Position numbers and translations under genes: made by a program. Positions 1-11,714 of a stretch of DNA of 64,000 bases are shown here, in pieces. The stretch is from Forficula auricularia (lineage: Eukaryota > Arthropoda > Insecta > Dermaptera > Forficulidae): NCBI GenBank assembly GCA_024734495.1, contig JALMQS010000816.1:6969171-7033170 (forward strand), given 5' to 3'. The notes below the pieces were generated by a model, which was given only the letters and a program-made list of their open reading frames with translations, did not search any database and had not been told where the DNA came from. Position 1 is the stretch's first letter. Each line of letters begins with the position of its first letter.

Positions 1-335
1 ACCTAACATACGTGTTAACATATCTAGCGCGATGGACTGGGAAACTAAATATATAATATCTCAGATTTCAAATTCATTTGGTGGTCCATATCAATGTTTG
101 ATATAAAAAGTGTCATGTGGGCTAAACTCGAAAATGATGCTGGATTATAGCCAAATGGATCACATCTTTTTCATTCTCTCTTGGTCCAGACTTAAGACAC
201 AGCAAACTCCAATAGCTTCAACCAGCAGTAGCCTCGCGATATATATCTTGTTTAAAAAGCGCGACCAAAACAATTCTCGTTAATATGTTGATTATTCTTT
301 AATATATTAATGAGAAAATTATAAATATATGTAAA
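1..335. other. Intron-like AT-rich sequence
   Basis: No open frame, RNA gene or recognised repeat is seen. It lies downstream (minus strand) of the exon at 862-1056, so it is presumed intron of the same gene. Confidence 0.4.
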
Positions 336-810
336 ATATATTCATATTTAGCCGCCTAAAATTTTGGGCCCATCGAAGATGGCCCCACTGCTATTCACAA
401 TCGATGTCATGAGATCCCAATTAACACATGCTCAGCACATCGAATAATATCAAATAATAATAATTTTACACACGAGAAAATACATACTATAAAAACCAAT
501 TTATAATGTGGATAATTGGATTTGAAATTAGGTTAAAGATTAACTATAAACCGATGTGTCCTAAAAACAATTTTATTTATTTTATAAATTATTTACAATT
601 AAATATACAATATAACAATATTTACCTAAAAACAAATTGGTTTTTATAGTATGTATTTTCTCGTGTGTAAAATTATATAAGTTATTATTATTTGATATTA
701 TTCGATATTCTGTACATATGTTAATTAAGATCTCATGACATCGATTGTAAATAGCAGTGGGACTATCTGTGACTTAAAGTTTTAGGCGGCTAAATATGAA
801 TATATTTTAT
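336..810. repeat. Foldback (inverted-repeat) element
   Basis: The segment from 336 (attcatatttagccgcctaa) to about 502 reappears reverse-complemented at about 637-810 (ttaggcggctaaatatgaat), with small differences. Each arm also holds a mirrored block around cacgagaaaatacatac. Arms are about 165 bp and the spacer about 135 bp. There is no coding capacity, so it is probably a non-autonomous foldback transposon in the intron next to the 862-1056 exon. Confidence 0.7.
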
Positions 811-861
811 TTTTTTCCAAGTACGTATTTCTGATTTAAGTACTAAAAAATAAATAAATAC

Positions 862-1056
862 CGTTTCGAAGATTGTCTGTCGGGATGGGTTCTGGACTAC
901 TGGGGGGAATACTCGAGCTCGGCGTCGGAGTAGAGATCACATCTCGGGTAGGAATTGTATCCGAATCATCGACGTGTCTCCAGGAAGAGGAGGACGTCGA
1001 GGTAGATTCGCTATGACTATTGAACCGAGGCCGGGGTTCCCCGCTGGGCGTTGACG
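862..1056 (-). CDS. osp: Outspread/MPRIP-like gene, Ser/Pro-rich linker exon
   Basis: Internal exon of 195 bp on the minus strand. The acceptor is a T-rich tract ending gattttgcag (1057-1066) and the donor is ACG|GTATTT at 861. It opens in phase 1: its first two bases CG complete the codon begun by the final G of the exon at 19982-20063, giving GCG (Ala). The peptide is open throughout, rich in Ser, Thr and Pro, and looks like a disordered linker (PSGEPRPRFNSHSESTSTSS, then SSSIPPSSPEPIP). Base composition is clearly more GC-rich than the flanks. Assignment rests on strand, phase fit and order after the PH and GRHKRNATFPG exons; the sequence itself is low complexity. The exon ends in phase 1, so translation continues left of the window. 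Confidence 0.6.
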
Positions 1057-1718
1057 CTGCAAAATCACAAACAAATATCGCTATTAACAATCTCGAATTG
1101 TCGAAATTGACCTAGAAATAGAAGAATCTGATGTTAAATGGATCCAATATCTCTCTCTTTGTTTTTGACTAAGTACCTTCGGCCTTGCTTCTTGTTCGCA
1201 GTTCACAATAAATTATGCAGATTAAGAAGATAAACCATATAAATGTGTTGCACGTTGTTACAATTGCTTTGGAAAATAATTATTAGGGGCTTTATTAAGA
1301 TAGAATAATGATTCTTTATCGTTTCTCATAAAAACACGTTAAAGAAAATATAAAATGGAGATTAATGGCCGATCAGCTATTAACACTTCGGCCGGGATCT
1401 AATCGTTTCTATATAGGCAAGAATTAATCAATCGCGCACGACGACAAAGTTAGATATAATAGGCGACATAAAACGATTTTCATTGTGCAAATTTATGAAT
1501 AAAAATGACGTAAAAGAAAATAATGGGAGAGGCTTATGCCCCTCGGGGACTGATTCCTTTATAACTTGTACATAGTGTAATTATAAATCCAAACATAAAT
1601 GTTACTATAGAAAAAATAAATAAATAAATTAAATAATAATAATGATATTAATTAATTAATTGTTTGTAAAATGTAATTTGAACCAATAAAGGCTTAAAAA
1701 TAAATAAATAAATTAAAT

Positions 1719-2425
1719 AAACTGATGTGGCCATTCACGTGACTTTACCATACACCCCTCTCTTATACTATTTAATATTTATTAAATTATTTATAATCAT
1801 GTAGGAGGTGGTTAGTTTTTGCATTTTTAGGCTACTGGGGTCCCACTGATTATGCATACAAAATTTGGTTGAGTTTGGTATAAGGGCCTAGAATTTCACT
1901 CCCCCCCCACACACACATTTTGGACGGTTAGATTTTGCATTTTTCAGTCTTTTGGGGGCTCATTGATTTTGTATACATAATTTGGATGAGTTTGCTCAAA
2001 TGACCTAGATTTTTATTTTTTGACCCCCCCCCCCAAATTTTGGCCCAAGAAAAAAATCTTTTCGTTATTATAGGTTAATTTTTTAGTATATTTCATTTTT
2101 CTAGTTTTTTTTTTTTAGTTTGAAAATATTATAATTATCATTTTTAACACCCCCCCCCCCTTTAATTTTGGGTCAATATGCACCAAGAACTAACAGACTA
2201 ACGTGCTAACAGACATTTTGGCAAAAAAATTAATATCTCGAAAAATATAATTTTTTCGATGTTCATTTATTAAGGCTTTTTTGTAGACCGAAATGCCATG
2301 GTTTCGCCCAATTTATTTAATCAAAATAGTTTCAGCTGTTTTTGAGATATTTTGAAAAAAAGAAAAAAAAACACTTTTTCATGCACGATAACAATACTGG
2401 TCCATACCCTGTATGGTAAAGTAAA
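1719..2425 (+). mobile_element. MITE family A, copy 1
   Basis: Begins ctgatgtggccattcacg followed by ACTTTACCATAC and ends with the inverted match GTATGGTAAAGT. The inside has family hallmarks: C-rich runs, the block tacaaaatttggttgagttt, and the tail aaaatataattttttcgatg. The inverted terminal motif is only 12 bp and no target duplication could be fixed. Open frames inside are chance. Other copies lie at 5427, 17733, 18797 (reverse), 47426, 56757 and 63391 (reverse). Confidence 0.7.
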
Positions 2426-2881
2426 ATGATGTAAAAGAAATCAAATAAAGAACAAATAATCTTTTATTTAAATTTTGAGAGTAGTACTAATAATTATTGT
2501 GATATGTAATCAAAATTTGAATTTAAACAAGATTTCAATTACTAGTAATATCGTATCACCGATTTGGTGGAAATCAACGACTACAACGAGAAGCTATATT
2601 TTTCAGATTCATTACAACAGACACGATATATTTCATAGAACATCAATACATAAATTCATACATTTATACCAGGCACTTTGGTAAAAGATTACCCAATCTA
2701 GTTGGTTTCAGGCGGAACTCATCATCTTATAAACAATTTAAAGTTAATATCAATTGCCAAGATTTTATCCAATTATGCTCATTATCAGTTCCTTAGAATC
2801 GAACAACCTTGAAGATGTGAGATAAGCTGACCATGAATCTTCTTCAAACGGTCACATTTCTCATGTGGGAAAATCTACAGC

Positions 2882-3000
2882 AGGGGTGTCCAACCTTTTG
2901 GCCTACACGGGCCGGATTTGAAGAAATAAAATTGTCTCGGACCATAGATATATACTGAGATTTGTTAATCAAAAAAGAAAGTAAATAATGTAGATTAATG
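2882..3000 (+). mobile_element. hAT-like transposon end (fragment)
   Basis: Starts caggggtgtccaacctttt, the kind of terminal sequence seen in hAT (Charlie-like) elements, followed by ggcctacacgggccgga. I did not find the matching opposite end, so the extent is approximate and the copy is probably truncated. Confidence 0.4.
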
Positions 3001-3224
3001 ATATCCACCATGACAACAAAGGAGCAAAAATGGCATAGTTCTTTTCCTTCAGGATTTTGTTTTTAAATCAATTAGAACTTCAAAAAGTTTTAATTACTGA
3101 ACTAATAAATACGAGTAAATGGAAGTATAAGATGAAGAATAATTTTTAAATATTCCAAACTTCATTATTTTTTACCTGATGGTTGAGTTTATAATTTTGC
3201 TTTTAGTGAATTTATAATAATTCT

Positions 3225-3740
3225 TGAAAATAGCTTCACGTACATCGACTTTTTAGCAACAAAAAATCTGACTGCTCTAAGAGTAGGTGAAATGAAAAAT
3301 GTCTTTAAACTGCAACAGAATCGAGTTTCATGTCACAAATCATCGTTTCGTTTCATTCGGTTTTTTTAACAATTTTTCTTAATCTAATTTCTGAATTTAT
3401 CATTGAATAGACTATATTTTTTTAATTTGGCTTATTTTGGCCTGATAATAAAGCCCTTATTACGTAGCGGTTGTTGGAGCATCGAAATAAGGGTAAATAA
3501 TATTATTTATTTAAAAATTTTAAAATTTGTATCCAGCACTAGTACCAAACAGGTGTGTACTTTCCTCTCCGGCCAATTTGAAAATAGTTTCACGTACATC
3601 GACTTTTTAGCAACAAAATATCTGACTTCTCTAAGAGTAGGTCGAAATGAAAAATTTCTTTAACCGGCAACAGAATCGAGTTTCATGTCACGAATCATCG
3701 TTTCGTTTCATTTGGTTTTTTTAACAATTTTTCTTACTCA
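3225..3740 (-). repeat. Two direct copies of a dispersed repeat
   Basis: The block cacgtacatcgactttttag occurs at 3237 and again at 3591, 354 bp apart. Each is followed by a shared stretch ending tttcatgtcac(a/g)aatcatcgtttcgtttca. The reverse complement of the same sequence makes another tandem pair at 55218-55820. No coding capacity is seen. Confidence 0.65.
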
Positions 3741-4880
3741 ATTCTCTTATTTCCAACACACCTTGACAGACAAATCGGAATGAATTCTAACAACTGGCTG
3801 GAACTTCCTCCCTAGATCCATTGTCTTAAAATCGTCATTGCTTCATGGACCGGATGCAGAGACATTCGTCTTCAACCATTCTCTTGATCACTCTATTCTT
3901 TTCAGAAATGCGAGGTTTTTGTCATGTCCTATTCTCGGTATGCTCCTATTTGAATGGGTTACATGAAAAAAAGCCTTATGTAATTCGATAAAGATTCTCT
4001 CCCTTGTTGATAGTTGATGTTGTTTATAATTTCAAAAATAGAGATAGATAAGACGAATATCGTTTATCCGATTATTATAAATAATTTCGATTAGTCAGAA
4101 GTGATAAGATGCGATCAATGCTGTCTTTCTTGAATGATATAATGGATTTTACTATAAAAAAAAGAGTAACATAAATTGTAAGATAAGATAAGGAGGGATT
4201 CTAAGTTTCCGTTGTCCAACGGAAGTTTAAACCTAATTTTATAAATATATGATGGTTGTTTTAAGGCGTGTCGATTTAGAATTTTTCCTGTGGAGACTGA
4301 TTTTCATGAGATAATCCCACTGCTATAATTTAAACACACGAGTACATGACATTCTACCAGTGAATCTATGCAAATACCGTTCCATGAGCAATTTATTCTA
4401 ATTAAGACAATATAACTACTTCATGGTTTATATATAGCAGAGAGATCTGGAAAAATCGGAAAGCTGAACACACAAACAAAATTTCTTGTTTCTTAAACTT
4501 TTTCGCAATTAATTAATAGATTTATAGTAAGTCCTCATTCGGAGATTGAAGCGAAATTTCGTGAAGCTAGTTCTTGAATGGATAATTAGCAGGAAATAAT
4601 GTGTCCTGTTGACCTAAGATTATATAGTCAATACTGCGGAAGATTGCTAGATTGCTTCAGACAAACTGAGGGACGGGCAGGCTTGTCTAGCTAGCAGATG
4701 ATGGGGGAAGCATCACCAGACACAATCATGTTCAAACCTGTCGCGGCACACTCGCTGTTTGCCAGTAGCAGCCAGCATCATTCCGATCTTTAAATAGCCA
4801 CACCTCGTATAATGGGAGCCCCTGCTATTTAGACAACTGAATTGCCATATCAGTTAAGGGTATGACTACCTTGCAAAAAT
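3741..4880. other. Single-copy intron sequence
   Basis: No gene or repeat recognised. The part at about 4560-4830 is less AT-rich than its surroundings and has no match elsewhere in the window, so it could hold intronic regulatory sequence. That is a guess from composition only. Confidence 0.3.
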
Positions 4881-4884
4881 ATTC

Positions 4885-5135
4885 AAATTTTACTTTATCC
4901 AATGCGAAGGAAATAAAGTATTGGACCGGTTATTGAGAAAAATTCTTTTATTTTCACAATTCGAAGTTAACAACTAATTCTCTAGGGCTTCGCTTACCTC
5001 GCCAAATTTGAAGAATTTAAAGAAAACATTTTGTTTGAAAATAATTTTCTCCAGGTTTCAGTCATTTCAAACCAGAATAAGAAAAAAAAAATTCAGCCGA
5101 ATTAATAACCTCCTCCTTTTTGAAGTCTGTTAAAA
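4885..5135. repeat. Fragments of MITE families B and E
   Basis: At 4888 actttatccaatgcgaagg matches the end of family B (full copies at 25848 and 29819). At 5085-5135 attcagccgaattaataacc and cctcctttttgaagt match in reverse the family E end seen at 46203. Both pieces are truncated. Confidence 0.5.
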
Positions 5136-5239
5136 ATAAATAATATTTTCAAGTTAAGTAATAGCTACTACGAACTTGAGCTTATCGAGATTAAATTTTT
5201 TTTTCAATATTAAAAAATTTGTGTATTTTATTTTAAAGG

Positions 5240-5400
5240 TTGAAATTATGTTTAAATCACACATAATTAATAATTGAACACAAGCAATAAATAATGCAAT
5301 ATAACTACGACGTTTCCATCGGTTTATTCTACGCTTGTTCTCAAGTACTAACGCCAATCCGATTTTAAGATAACTGATTAGGGCCACGTTATTATTATTT
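5240..5400 (-). repeat. Fragment related to the 26835 inverted element
   Basis: It contains aaatcacacataattaa, then aataaataatgcaatataac and, on the minus strand, CTTGAGAACAAGC...GATGGAAACGTCGTAG. These are the same landmarks, in the same order, as the elements at 26835-27075 and 35430-35680. Only one arm is present. Confidence 0.5.
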
Positions 5401-5426
5401 TGAAATTTAATAATAGAAAAAAAAGC

Positions 5427-6248
5427 TGACGTGTTCTGATGTGGCCATCCACTTGACTTTACCATAGAACCTGGCCCCTCACTATTTTAATATTTAATAA
5501 AATTATTTATAATCATGTAGGGGGGGGGAGATAGTTTTTGCATTTTTAGACTCCTGGGACCCACTGATTATGTATACAAAATTTGGTTGAGTTTGGTAAA
5601 TGGCCAAGATTTTCATTTTTTGACCCTCCGCCCCCCTTTTCGGGAGGTTAGTTTTTGCATTTTTAGACTTCTTGGGACCCACTGATTATGTATACAAAAT
5701 TTGGTTGAGTTTGGTAAATGGCCAAGATTTTCATTTTTTGACCCTCCGCCCCCCCCATTTTGGGCGGTTAGATTTTGCATTTTTAGACTTCTGGGGGCCC
5801 ACTAATTATGTATACAAAATTTGGTTGAGTTTGCTCAAACGACCTAGATTTTTAATTTTTAACCCCCCTCGACCCCCCTTAATTTTGTGTCGATATGCAC
5901 CAAAATCTAATCAGCTCTTACTCTCAATGGACCAAAACTACGTGTGAAATTTGGTTTCGATATTCACACTAGTTTTTGAGCTAGCTCGTCCACAAATTTG
6001 GTAACGCACAGACTAACTAACCAACTAACAGACATTTTGACACAACAATTATTATCTCGAAAAATATAATTTTTTCGATGTTCACTTATTAGAGCTTTTT
6101 TGTAGACCGAAATGCCATGGTTTCGCTCAATTTTTTTAATCGAAATAGTTTCAGCCGTTTTTTAGATATTTTGAAAAAAAGAAGGAAAAAAACCACTTTT
6201 TTCATGCACTATTACAATACTTGACCATATCCTGTATGGTAAAGTAAT
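5427..6248 (+). mobile_element. MITE family A, copy 2
   Basis: Near complete. It runs from ctgatgtggccatccacttg plus ACTTTACCATA to ACCATACCCTGTATGGTAAA-like sequence at 6240. The internal block around ccactgattatgtatacaaa is present three times (about 5560, 5680 and 5800), so this copy has an internal tandem expansion of about 120 bp. It carries no real gene. Confidence 0.7.
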
Positions 6249-6365
6249 AAGGACAAATTTGTATGTGTGACTTTTTTATTCATCAGCCAACGTTTCGTCG
6301 ACTTTGCCGACTTCTTCAGGATCCCACACAAAAACTTGTCCTTATTTTCCTATTATAAATATTCA
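6249..6365 (-). ncRNA. Hammerhead-like motif in a Penelope-like fragment
   Basis: On the minus strand the core runs CTGAAGA (6319-6313), a four-pair stem II GTCG/CGAC, then GAAAC (6296-6292). The downstream gttggctgatgaataaa and the flank cttgtccttattttcct match the palindromic element at 12502-12769. Core and stem II are seen directly; stems I and III and a cleavage site were not established. Confidence 0.55.
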
Positions 6366-7980
6366 AATTAATACAAATTATGGACGGAAATGATAATAAT
6401 AGTTATTATTTTTATTTTCATGTTACTTGGCATTTTTTCTGGCAAAGTGTTTTTATTATTTGAACTATTTTTAATGGGATTACGTTGTTCCAAATTCCTG
6501 AATTTTCAACCTCTGAATATATCTAATTAGGTAAATTTTTTTATTACCCACTTCGAAAATAGGAGGAGGTTATATTTTGTCTATAATTATTAATTCAATT
6601 AATTTCTAATATAATATATTTATGAAAAAGTTCATCTTTTTTCAAATGGTTGGATATTTACATTTTCTCCATTTCACGTATATTAAAATTCTCCATGAAG
6701 GGGTATTAGTGACTTGATGAAAAACTGTGATTCTCTGAGACTATCGAGTTTTCCATTAGATTATAAATCATTTTTTAATAAAACGAAGGTGTATTTTAAC
6801 AAAAGAAGCTACTGTGCAATTTTATAGCCATTATATTTTTCTTAATTTAATATATTCAAAATATACTCGAATCCCAATTTGTCTTCTAGCCTGTAAATTA
6901 TATATGTACTCAATCGTTCTAAACAAACATGACTTTTAATTTTTTTTATTGAAATTTCTTCTCTCATTAAAACTGATTTCAAAATAAATATGTATAAATA
7001 GAAAAGTGTTGAAAAATTATTTTCTCATAATAATTTTTGAATTAAGGTTCCCTGTAATGATTCATGTTTATTAAAATTTACATCTTCTGAGTTCATAGAC
7101 CGATGAATTGTTTTTCATTTTTCAAAGCAAAGTTTGCCCTACAAAAGTTCTGATTCTCCGAGCGAGGTCTCTAGAGAAGTTGTATCATCATTTTCCCTTT
7201 TTCTTTCATAGAATATGTTCGAAGGTAGTTGTTCCGCCAAATGCGTTTTCTTAGGATTTTTCTGAAATTGAGATATATTATTATTTAAATACTTCTGCAT
7301 CGATTGGTGGCAAAACGAAATTTATGAACAATACAGTTCCGGAGATATTTAATTTCAAAAATCAGGTTTTTCGGACTCTTTAGCATTGCACTATACGCGA
7401 TATCGGAAAATTTACATACATATTTAATTATAATTAAAAAACCCTTCTTACCATTTTTATAAAAAACTAAACCAACATTAAACAATAACCAATACATATT
7501 TTAAGACAATTTTGATTCATAGTTACAACACAGTTTCTGAGATAATAAGGAATAAATAATGAAAAATGTATAAAAAAATTCTCACTAAAAACATTTTGGC
7601 AACAGCGCATTTATTTAACCAGCAAAAGATGCATACGCTAGATTTTTTCAAAATTATAATTTTCATAAGGTGTAACGTAGGAGTTGATTACATTTGTTAA
7701 AAAATAACAAAACGATTTTTATAGAAATTTAAAATGTATTTAATCTGTCATTTTAATATAAAAATATCCAATTTCTTACAATGGTGCCAAATTTGTCAAA
7801 CGAGCACGGAATTGGCAAGAATTGGTACATAAACAGCAAAAAGTTTTGTGCTTATGAACTATGAATCCTTATTGTCTGTTCTATATACTCTAGTATTAAC
7901 TTTTTGCTAGTATTGTCGCAAAACAACTACCTAAAATTAATTTATTTCATAAGTCTTTATTATTCACTATAATTATTTGA
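6366..7980. other. AT-rich intron, nothing recognised
   Basis: A fragment of family E (acttcgaaaataggaggagg) lies at 6550. The rest has only short chance frames and no repeat that I could match within the window. Confidence 0.35.
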
Positions 7981-7984
7981 CACA

Positions 7985-8640
7985 ATGGGTAAAACGATGC
8001 TTGATACAGTCAAGGCGGAGCTAATAGCTCTTGGTATAGAAATTGATTTGCTTTTTCAGTTCCATTATGACAAGGAAAACCCTCAGGTAGCAATACTTAA
8101 AGACTTTTTAGAACAAACTGAAAAACTAAAAACCGATATTACAAACATCATAAAGAAATCTTCACAACATGACATTTTCACAAAAGGAGGGGGTGAAGAT
8201 TTAAACAACCAAATAAAAGCACATTACAATTCACTACTGACCTTTAAAGTTGAAACCCAAAACGTTTTATCCAGATTAACACCTACTAGCTCCACCAGTG
8301 ATGGTACACAACAACTCAATCCTACTTCTTCACCAAATTAAATTAATATTCAATTACCAAAACTCAATTTGCCGAAATTTACAGGACAATATGAACAATG
8401 AAAGTCATCAGATATCTTTTCGTCGCTCAGTTTGTCTGAAGCAATCTGGCAATCGTCCGCAGAAGTCTCTGCGACAGGGAAGCGTCGGAAATATAATAAT
8501 TTGGGCTCAGTGTGTAGGTATATAAAGGTGCCAATCAGTGTTTCGCACGACGGGGCTAAAGGGATTTGGCGCGTCCAAGCTGTTGTTGCTATGAAGAAAT
8601 GGGGTTCCCATCAATAACAGGATTTGACAAAATCTAACTT
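7985..8640 (+). pseudogene. BEL/Pao-type retrotransposon gag relic
   Basis: The first open frame (118 codons from ATG at 7985) is helical and charged. Reading on in frame past a TAA at 8339 gives LPKLNLPKFTGQYEQ, the conserved motif of BEL/Pao Gag (LPKLxLPxFxG), then a TGA where the family normally has Trp. A further 61-codon stretch follows (8432-8617) in a different frame. Two in-frame stops and no protease or RT nearby mark it as dead. The hAT element at 8653 interrupts the sequence just downstream. In life such a Gag would form particles that package element RNA. Confidence 0.65.
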
Positions 8641-8644
8641 TAGA

Positions 8645-9808
8645 CTCTAAAGCAGAGGTCGGGGAACTTTTTTAGCTATTACTCCAAAATATTTTTCCAT
8701 AGGTCGCTATTACCCCTACATGAAAAGCAAAAAAAAGCAAGGTAAATGTATCTTATCTTTTTATATTAAACGAGCAATTCTTGTATATATATATTTAGAA
8801 TCGGTTTGTCGAAAAAGGGATCTAACGATTTGGATGAAATTCACGGGTTAGGCGGGTTTTTGTGTTGACAATTCGATCTATCAAGGTCTCATTTTCGGAT
8901 AAGTTGTTTTTGATGGGTTTTTTGTTAATTGAAATAATTATTCACAGGTGGTTGTTGGAATAAAAATTTCTAATTACATTTCTTTCAATTTATTTTTAAT
9001 AAAATTAATTGGTTTTTTTATTTTAAATTGCACTAATAGATCATTACAAATGTTATTATATATTAGAATTTGACAATTTGATTAAATAAAGGTATTTTTC
9101 TATAAAATAATTTAATCGAATATCAATTTTATTCTCTTAAAAAATCCAACAATTCGAAGGATCATACCTCCTTCTTCAGGATTTAAAAGGGTCAAAATAA
9201 GGGAAGGGGTGTAAATTAGTCATGTCTGAAAATAAATATTTTATTCGTTCATATCTCGTGCTCGGAAATGAAATTTGAAACTTAAGCTATTTAGAAGCAA
9301 AAAGTTACCGAGCATCGCTCGGTGCTCCAGGCACTTATTTATTATTTATTGAATTAATTGGAATTTACATGAAAACTCTCTGTAAGTAAAAAAAATTGTA
9401 AACATTAACATAATTCAAACGCTTTTACGTTTTAGAAAAATGATGTTGTTTCATTTTCGCTAAAATAACTTCAAAATTAGGACTTTTTGACATGAGCGCA
9501 ATTTGAATACAATCCTCGGCATTCAGACCGATTTCTTGCCGGGTTTAACTGACTGCTTTTTAAAAAGAAAAAAATACACCAACACTCATCATGACAAAAA
9601 ATGCATAACTTTTATTAATGTTTTCATATTTTTTTATTTAACTTTTATTAATTTTAAGATTTTGAATTCCTGGAAAAGCTATCAAACTAACAATACTATA
9701 ATAGTTTATAAAATAAATTTTTTTTTAAATATCCTTTTTACCACCGATAGTTTCATTTTTACCTCATTTGGGGTAATTTACCCCGGTTCCCCGACCGCTG
9801 CTCTAAAG
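8645..9808 (+). mobile_element. Non-autonomous hAT element with 8-bp target duplication
   Basis: The element is 8653-9800. Its ends are inverted 15-bp repeats with one mismatch, CAGAGGTCGGGGAAC on the left and GTTCCCCGACCGCTG on the right. It is flanked by an exact 8-bp direct repeat CTCTAAAG (8645-8652 and 9801-9808), the hAT hallmark. The interior has no transposase; it carries a nested family C repeat (8761-9334) and AT-rich filler. It interrupts the region containing the BEL gag relic, so it is the younger of the two. Confidence 0.85.
8761..9334 (+). mobile_element. Family C hairpin-ended repeat, copy 1
   Basis: The 5' end has attaaacgagcaattcttg with a TA-rich tract and then tcggtttgtcgaaaaaggg. 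The 3' end has the hairpin CCGAGCATCGCTCGG at 9308-9322, then tgctccaggcactt. Between them, at 9151-9179 on the minus strand, is a degenerate hammerhead-like core (CTGAAGA, stem, CGAATTG). The copy is nested in the hAT element. The layout recalls Helentron-associated (HINE/DINE-like) elements, but see copy 2 for a conflicting target duplication. Confidence 0.65.
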
Positions 9809-9925
9809 ACTTATGACGTTATTGTTAATTATGTATGAAAAAAATGAGTAAATATTTATTTCTTGGATGAAATTATAAAGATATAGTAGAAATTTTATTT
9901 AGAACACCTGGCCAGTTTAGTAAGT

Positions 9926-10909
9926 GAGCACCTGGAACACCGAGCGATGCTCGGTAATTTTTTGATTCTGTTAAAAGCGATATATTAAAATTATTTTTAA
10001 TTTTAAATTCAGGTAAAAAGGTCGATTTTTAATCGCAGTCAAAATAAAATAAAATTGAAATAAATACTTAATTTTTAGCAACGTTTACACCCGCTATGGC
10101 CATCATCAAGACGTATCACTGGCCACAAAGTTTTGAATGTAATTCCAATTAAAAATAATATTAATATACACTGAGGTTCTTTCGTAGACCCTTTTAAATC
10201 CTGAAGAAGGAGCCACGATCCTTCGAATTGTCGGACTTTTTAAGAGAATGAAATTGATATTCTAATAAATTACTTTATAGAAAAATACCTTAATTAATTC
10301 TTCTTCTTCTTCGAGTGCCATACTCGAAACGGGTGTCGGCGCCTCTCCACATATACCTGTGCTGAGTGCGTTTTAGTTGTTTTTACACAGATATACGGGA
10401 CCTACTTTTTAACGCCGGTTCCGAACGGCTAATTTGGAGAGGTGACTAGGCAATTATACTCTTGGTAGGTTGCCATTACTTTCCAAGAGGAGGCGACTGC
10501 AAATATCTATCTGCCGAGACTCGGTCTCAAACCAGCGATCTCCGAGTCAGCGACCCAACACTCTAGGCACTGACCCACAGTCACCTCTTAATTAATTAAA
10601 TTGGCAAATTCTAATATATAATAATATTAGTAATGATCTATTAGTGGAATTTAAAATAAAAAAAAAACAATTAATTTTATTAAAAGAAAATTGAAAAAAT
10701 GTAATTATACATTTTTAATCAAACAACCCACCTGTGAATAATTATTTCAATTAACAAAAAACCCATCAAAAACAACTTAGCCGAAGATGAGACCGTAACA
10801 GATCGAAATGTCAACCCAAAAACCCCTTAACCCGTGAATTTCATCCAAATCGTTAGAGCCGTTTTCGAGAAACCGATTCTATATATACAAACAAGAATTG
10901 TTCGTTTAA
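9926..10909 (-). mobile_element. Family C hairpin-ended repeat, copy 2, flanked by 11-bp repeat
   Basis: Reverse orientation. The 3' hairpin CCGAGCATCGCTCGG lies at about 9936-9954 and the 5' ATTAAACGAACAATTCTTG at about 10890-10908. The whole unit is flanked by an exact direct repeat tttagtaagtg (9915-9925 and 10910-10920). A hammerhead-like core with CGAATTG in place of CGAAAC lies at 10201-10230 (+). A tRNA-derived SINE is inserted at 10300-10586. An 11-bp duplication is unlike a Helitron, so family placement stays open. Confidence 0.7.
10289..10597 (-). mobile_element. tRNA-derived SINE with (AAG)n tail and 11-bp target duplication
   Basis: The element 10300-10586 is flanked by an exact repeat cttaattaatt (10289-10299, 10587-10597). 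The undisturbed target can be read in the related repeat at 24625. On the minus strand the head has tRNA-like promoter boxes: A box near 10580-10566 (TGTGGGTCAGTGCC) and B box GGTTTGAGACC at 10533-10523. The 3' end is a short GAA/AAG run. It would be transcribed by RNA polymerase III and moved by a LINE reverse transcriptase. Confidence 0.8.
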
Positions 10910-10919
10910 TTTAGTAAGT

Positions 10920-11650
10920 GATTAAGACTTGAAACCAAATGGGTTATAATAGTTTATAACAATAAAAACCTCTTTACTTTCAAAATTTATTTAAATATTC
11001 GTCAACTCCGTTCCTTATTTAATTGATCCCGGAGCCGGAAGTTATTTTTCCTGAATCACGCCCTTAGTTTAAATAGAAATATATAACAAGCTAAATGATC
11101 TCTAATACCTACACCAAAGAGTATTTGAAAGCTTAAATTTCATGCTCAGTCAGGTGTTCAGTCATTAAAGAGATTATTATGATATATCTTAATGCTTGTG
11201 CATATATGTGAAATATAAAATAAGTAAAAAAACTTTATTACATATTAAAATTTTTATATCAAATTTATTTATCTTGGCGACAACTATTAATGATACTAAT
11301 ATTATAATATTATCATTTTAAAGACAAGTTATTCGAACATTTAGCTGAAGTAGAAAAACGACCTTCAATTATTCTTCATCCTTCCTGATTAAGTTCCTGT
11401 CTAGATATGGTAGACAAATATACAGCTGAGCTTGTGGGAGAAAATGGATTCAATTAGTTATCTTCTCTTTCTTCCAAATAGAAATGATCTTCCTTAAAAA
11501 GAGAAAGATCGTTTTACTGATAAAATGAATTCTTCTAAGAGATTTGAGCATAGAACTTTCATTCAATATAATAAGAGTAATATTTTTTATTCTAGGGATT
11601 CTTTTACCTGTGGTTTTATTTAACAAGGTTTCATTGAAAAAAAGTGCAGA
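10920..11650. other. AT-rich intron, nothing recognised
   Basis: Only short chance frames; no repeat match found within the window. Confidence 0.3.
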
Positions 11651-11714
11651 TTTTTGTTTTATAAATATTTAAATTTTCGCTCTGAAGATGGCTATAACCA
11701 AATACTTTATCTAC

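Noticed and set aside
5672..5947. 91-codon frame with repeated DYVYKIWLSL, also at 17751 and on the minus strand at 48117
   Set aside because: The frame follows MITE family A non-coding sequence and is broken differently in each copy.
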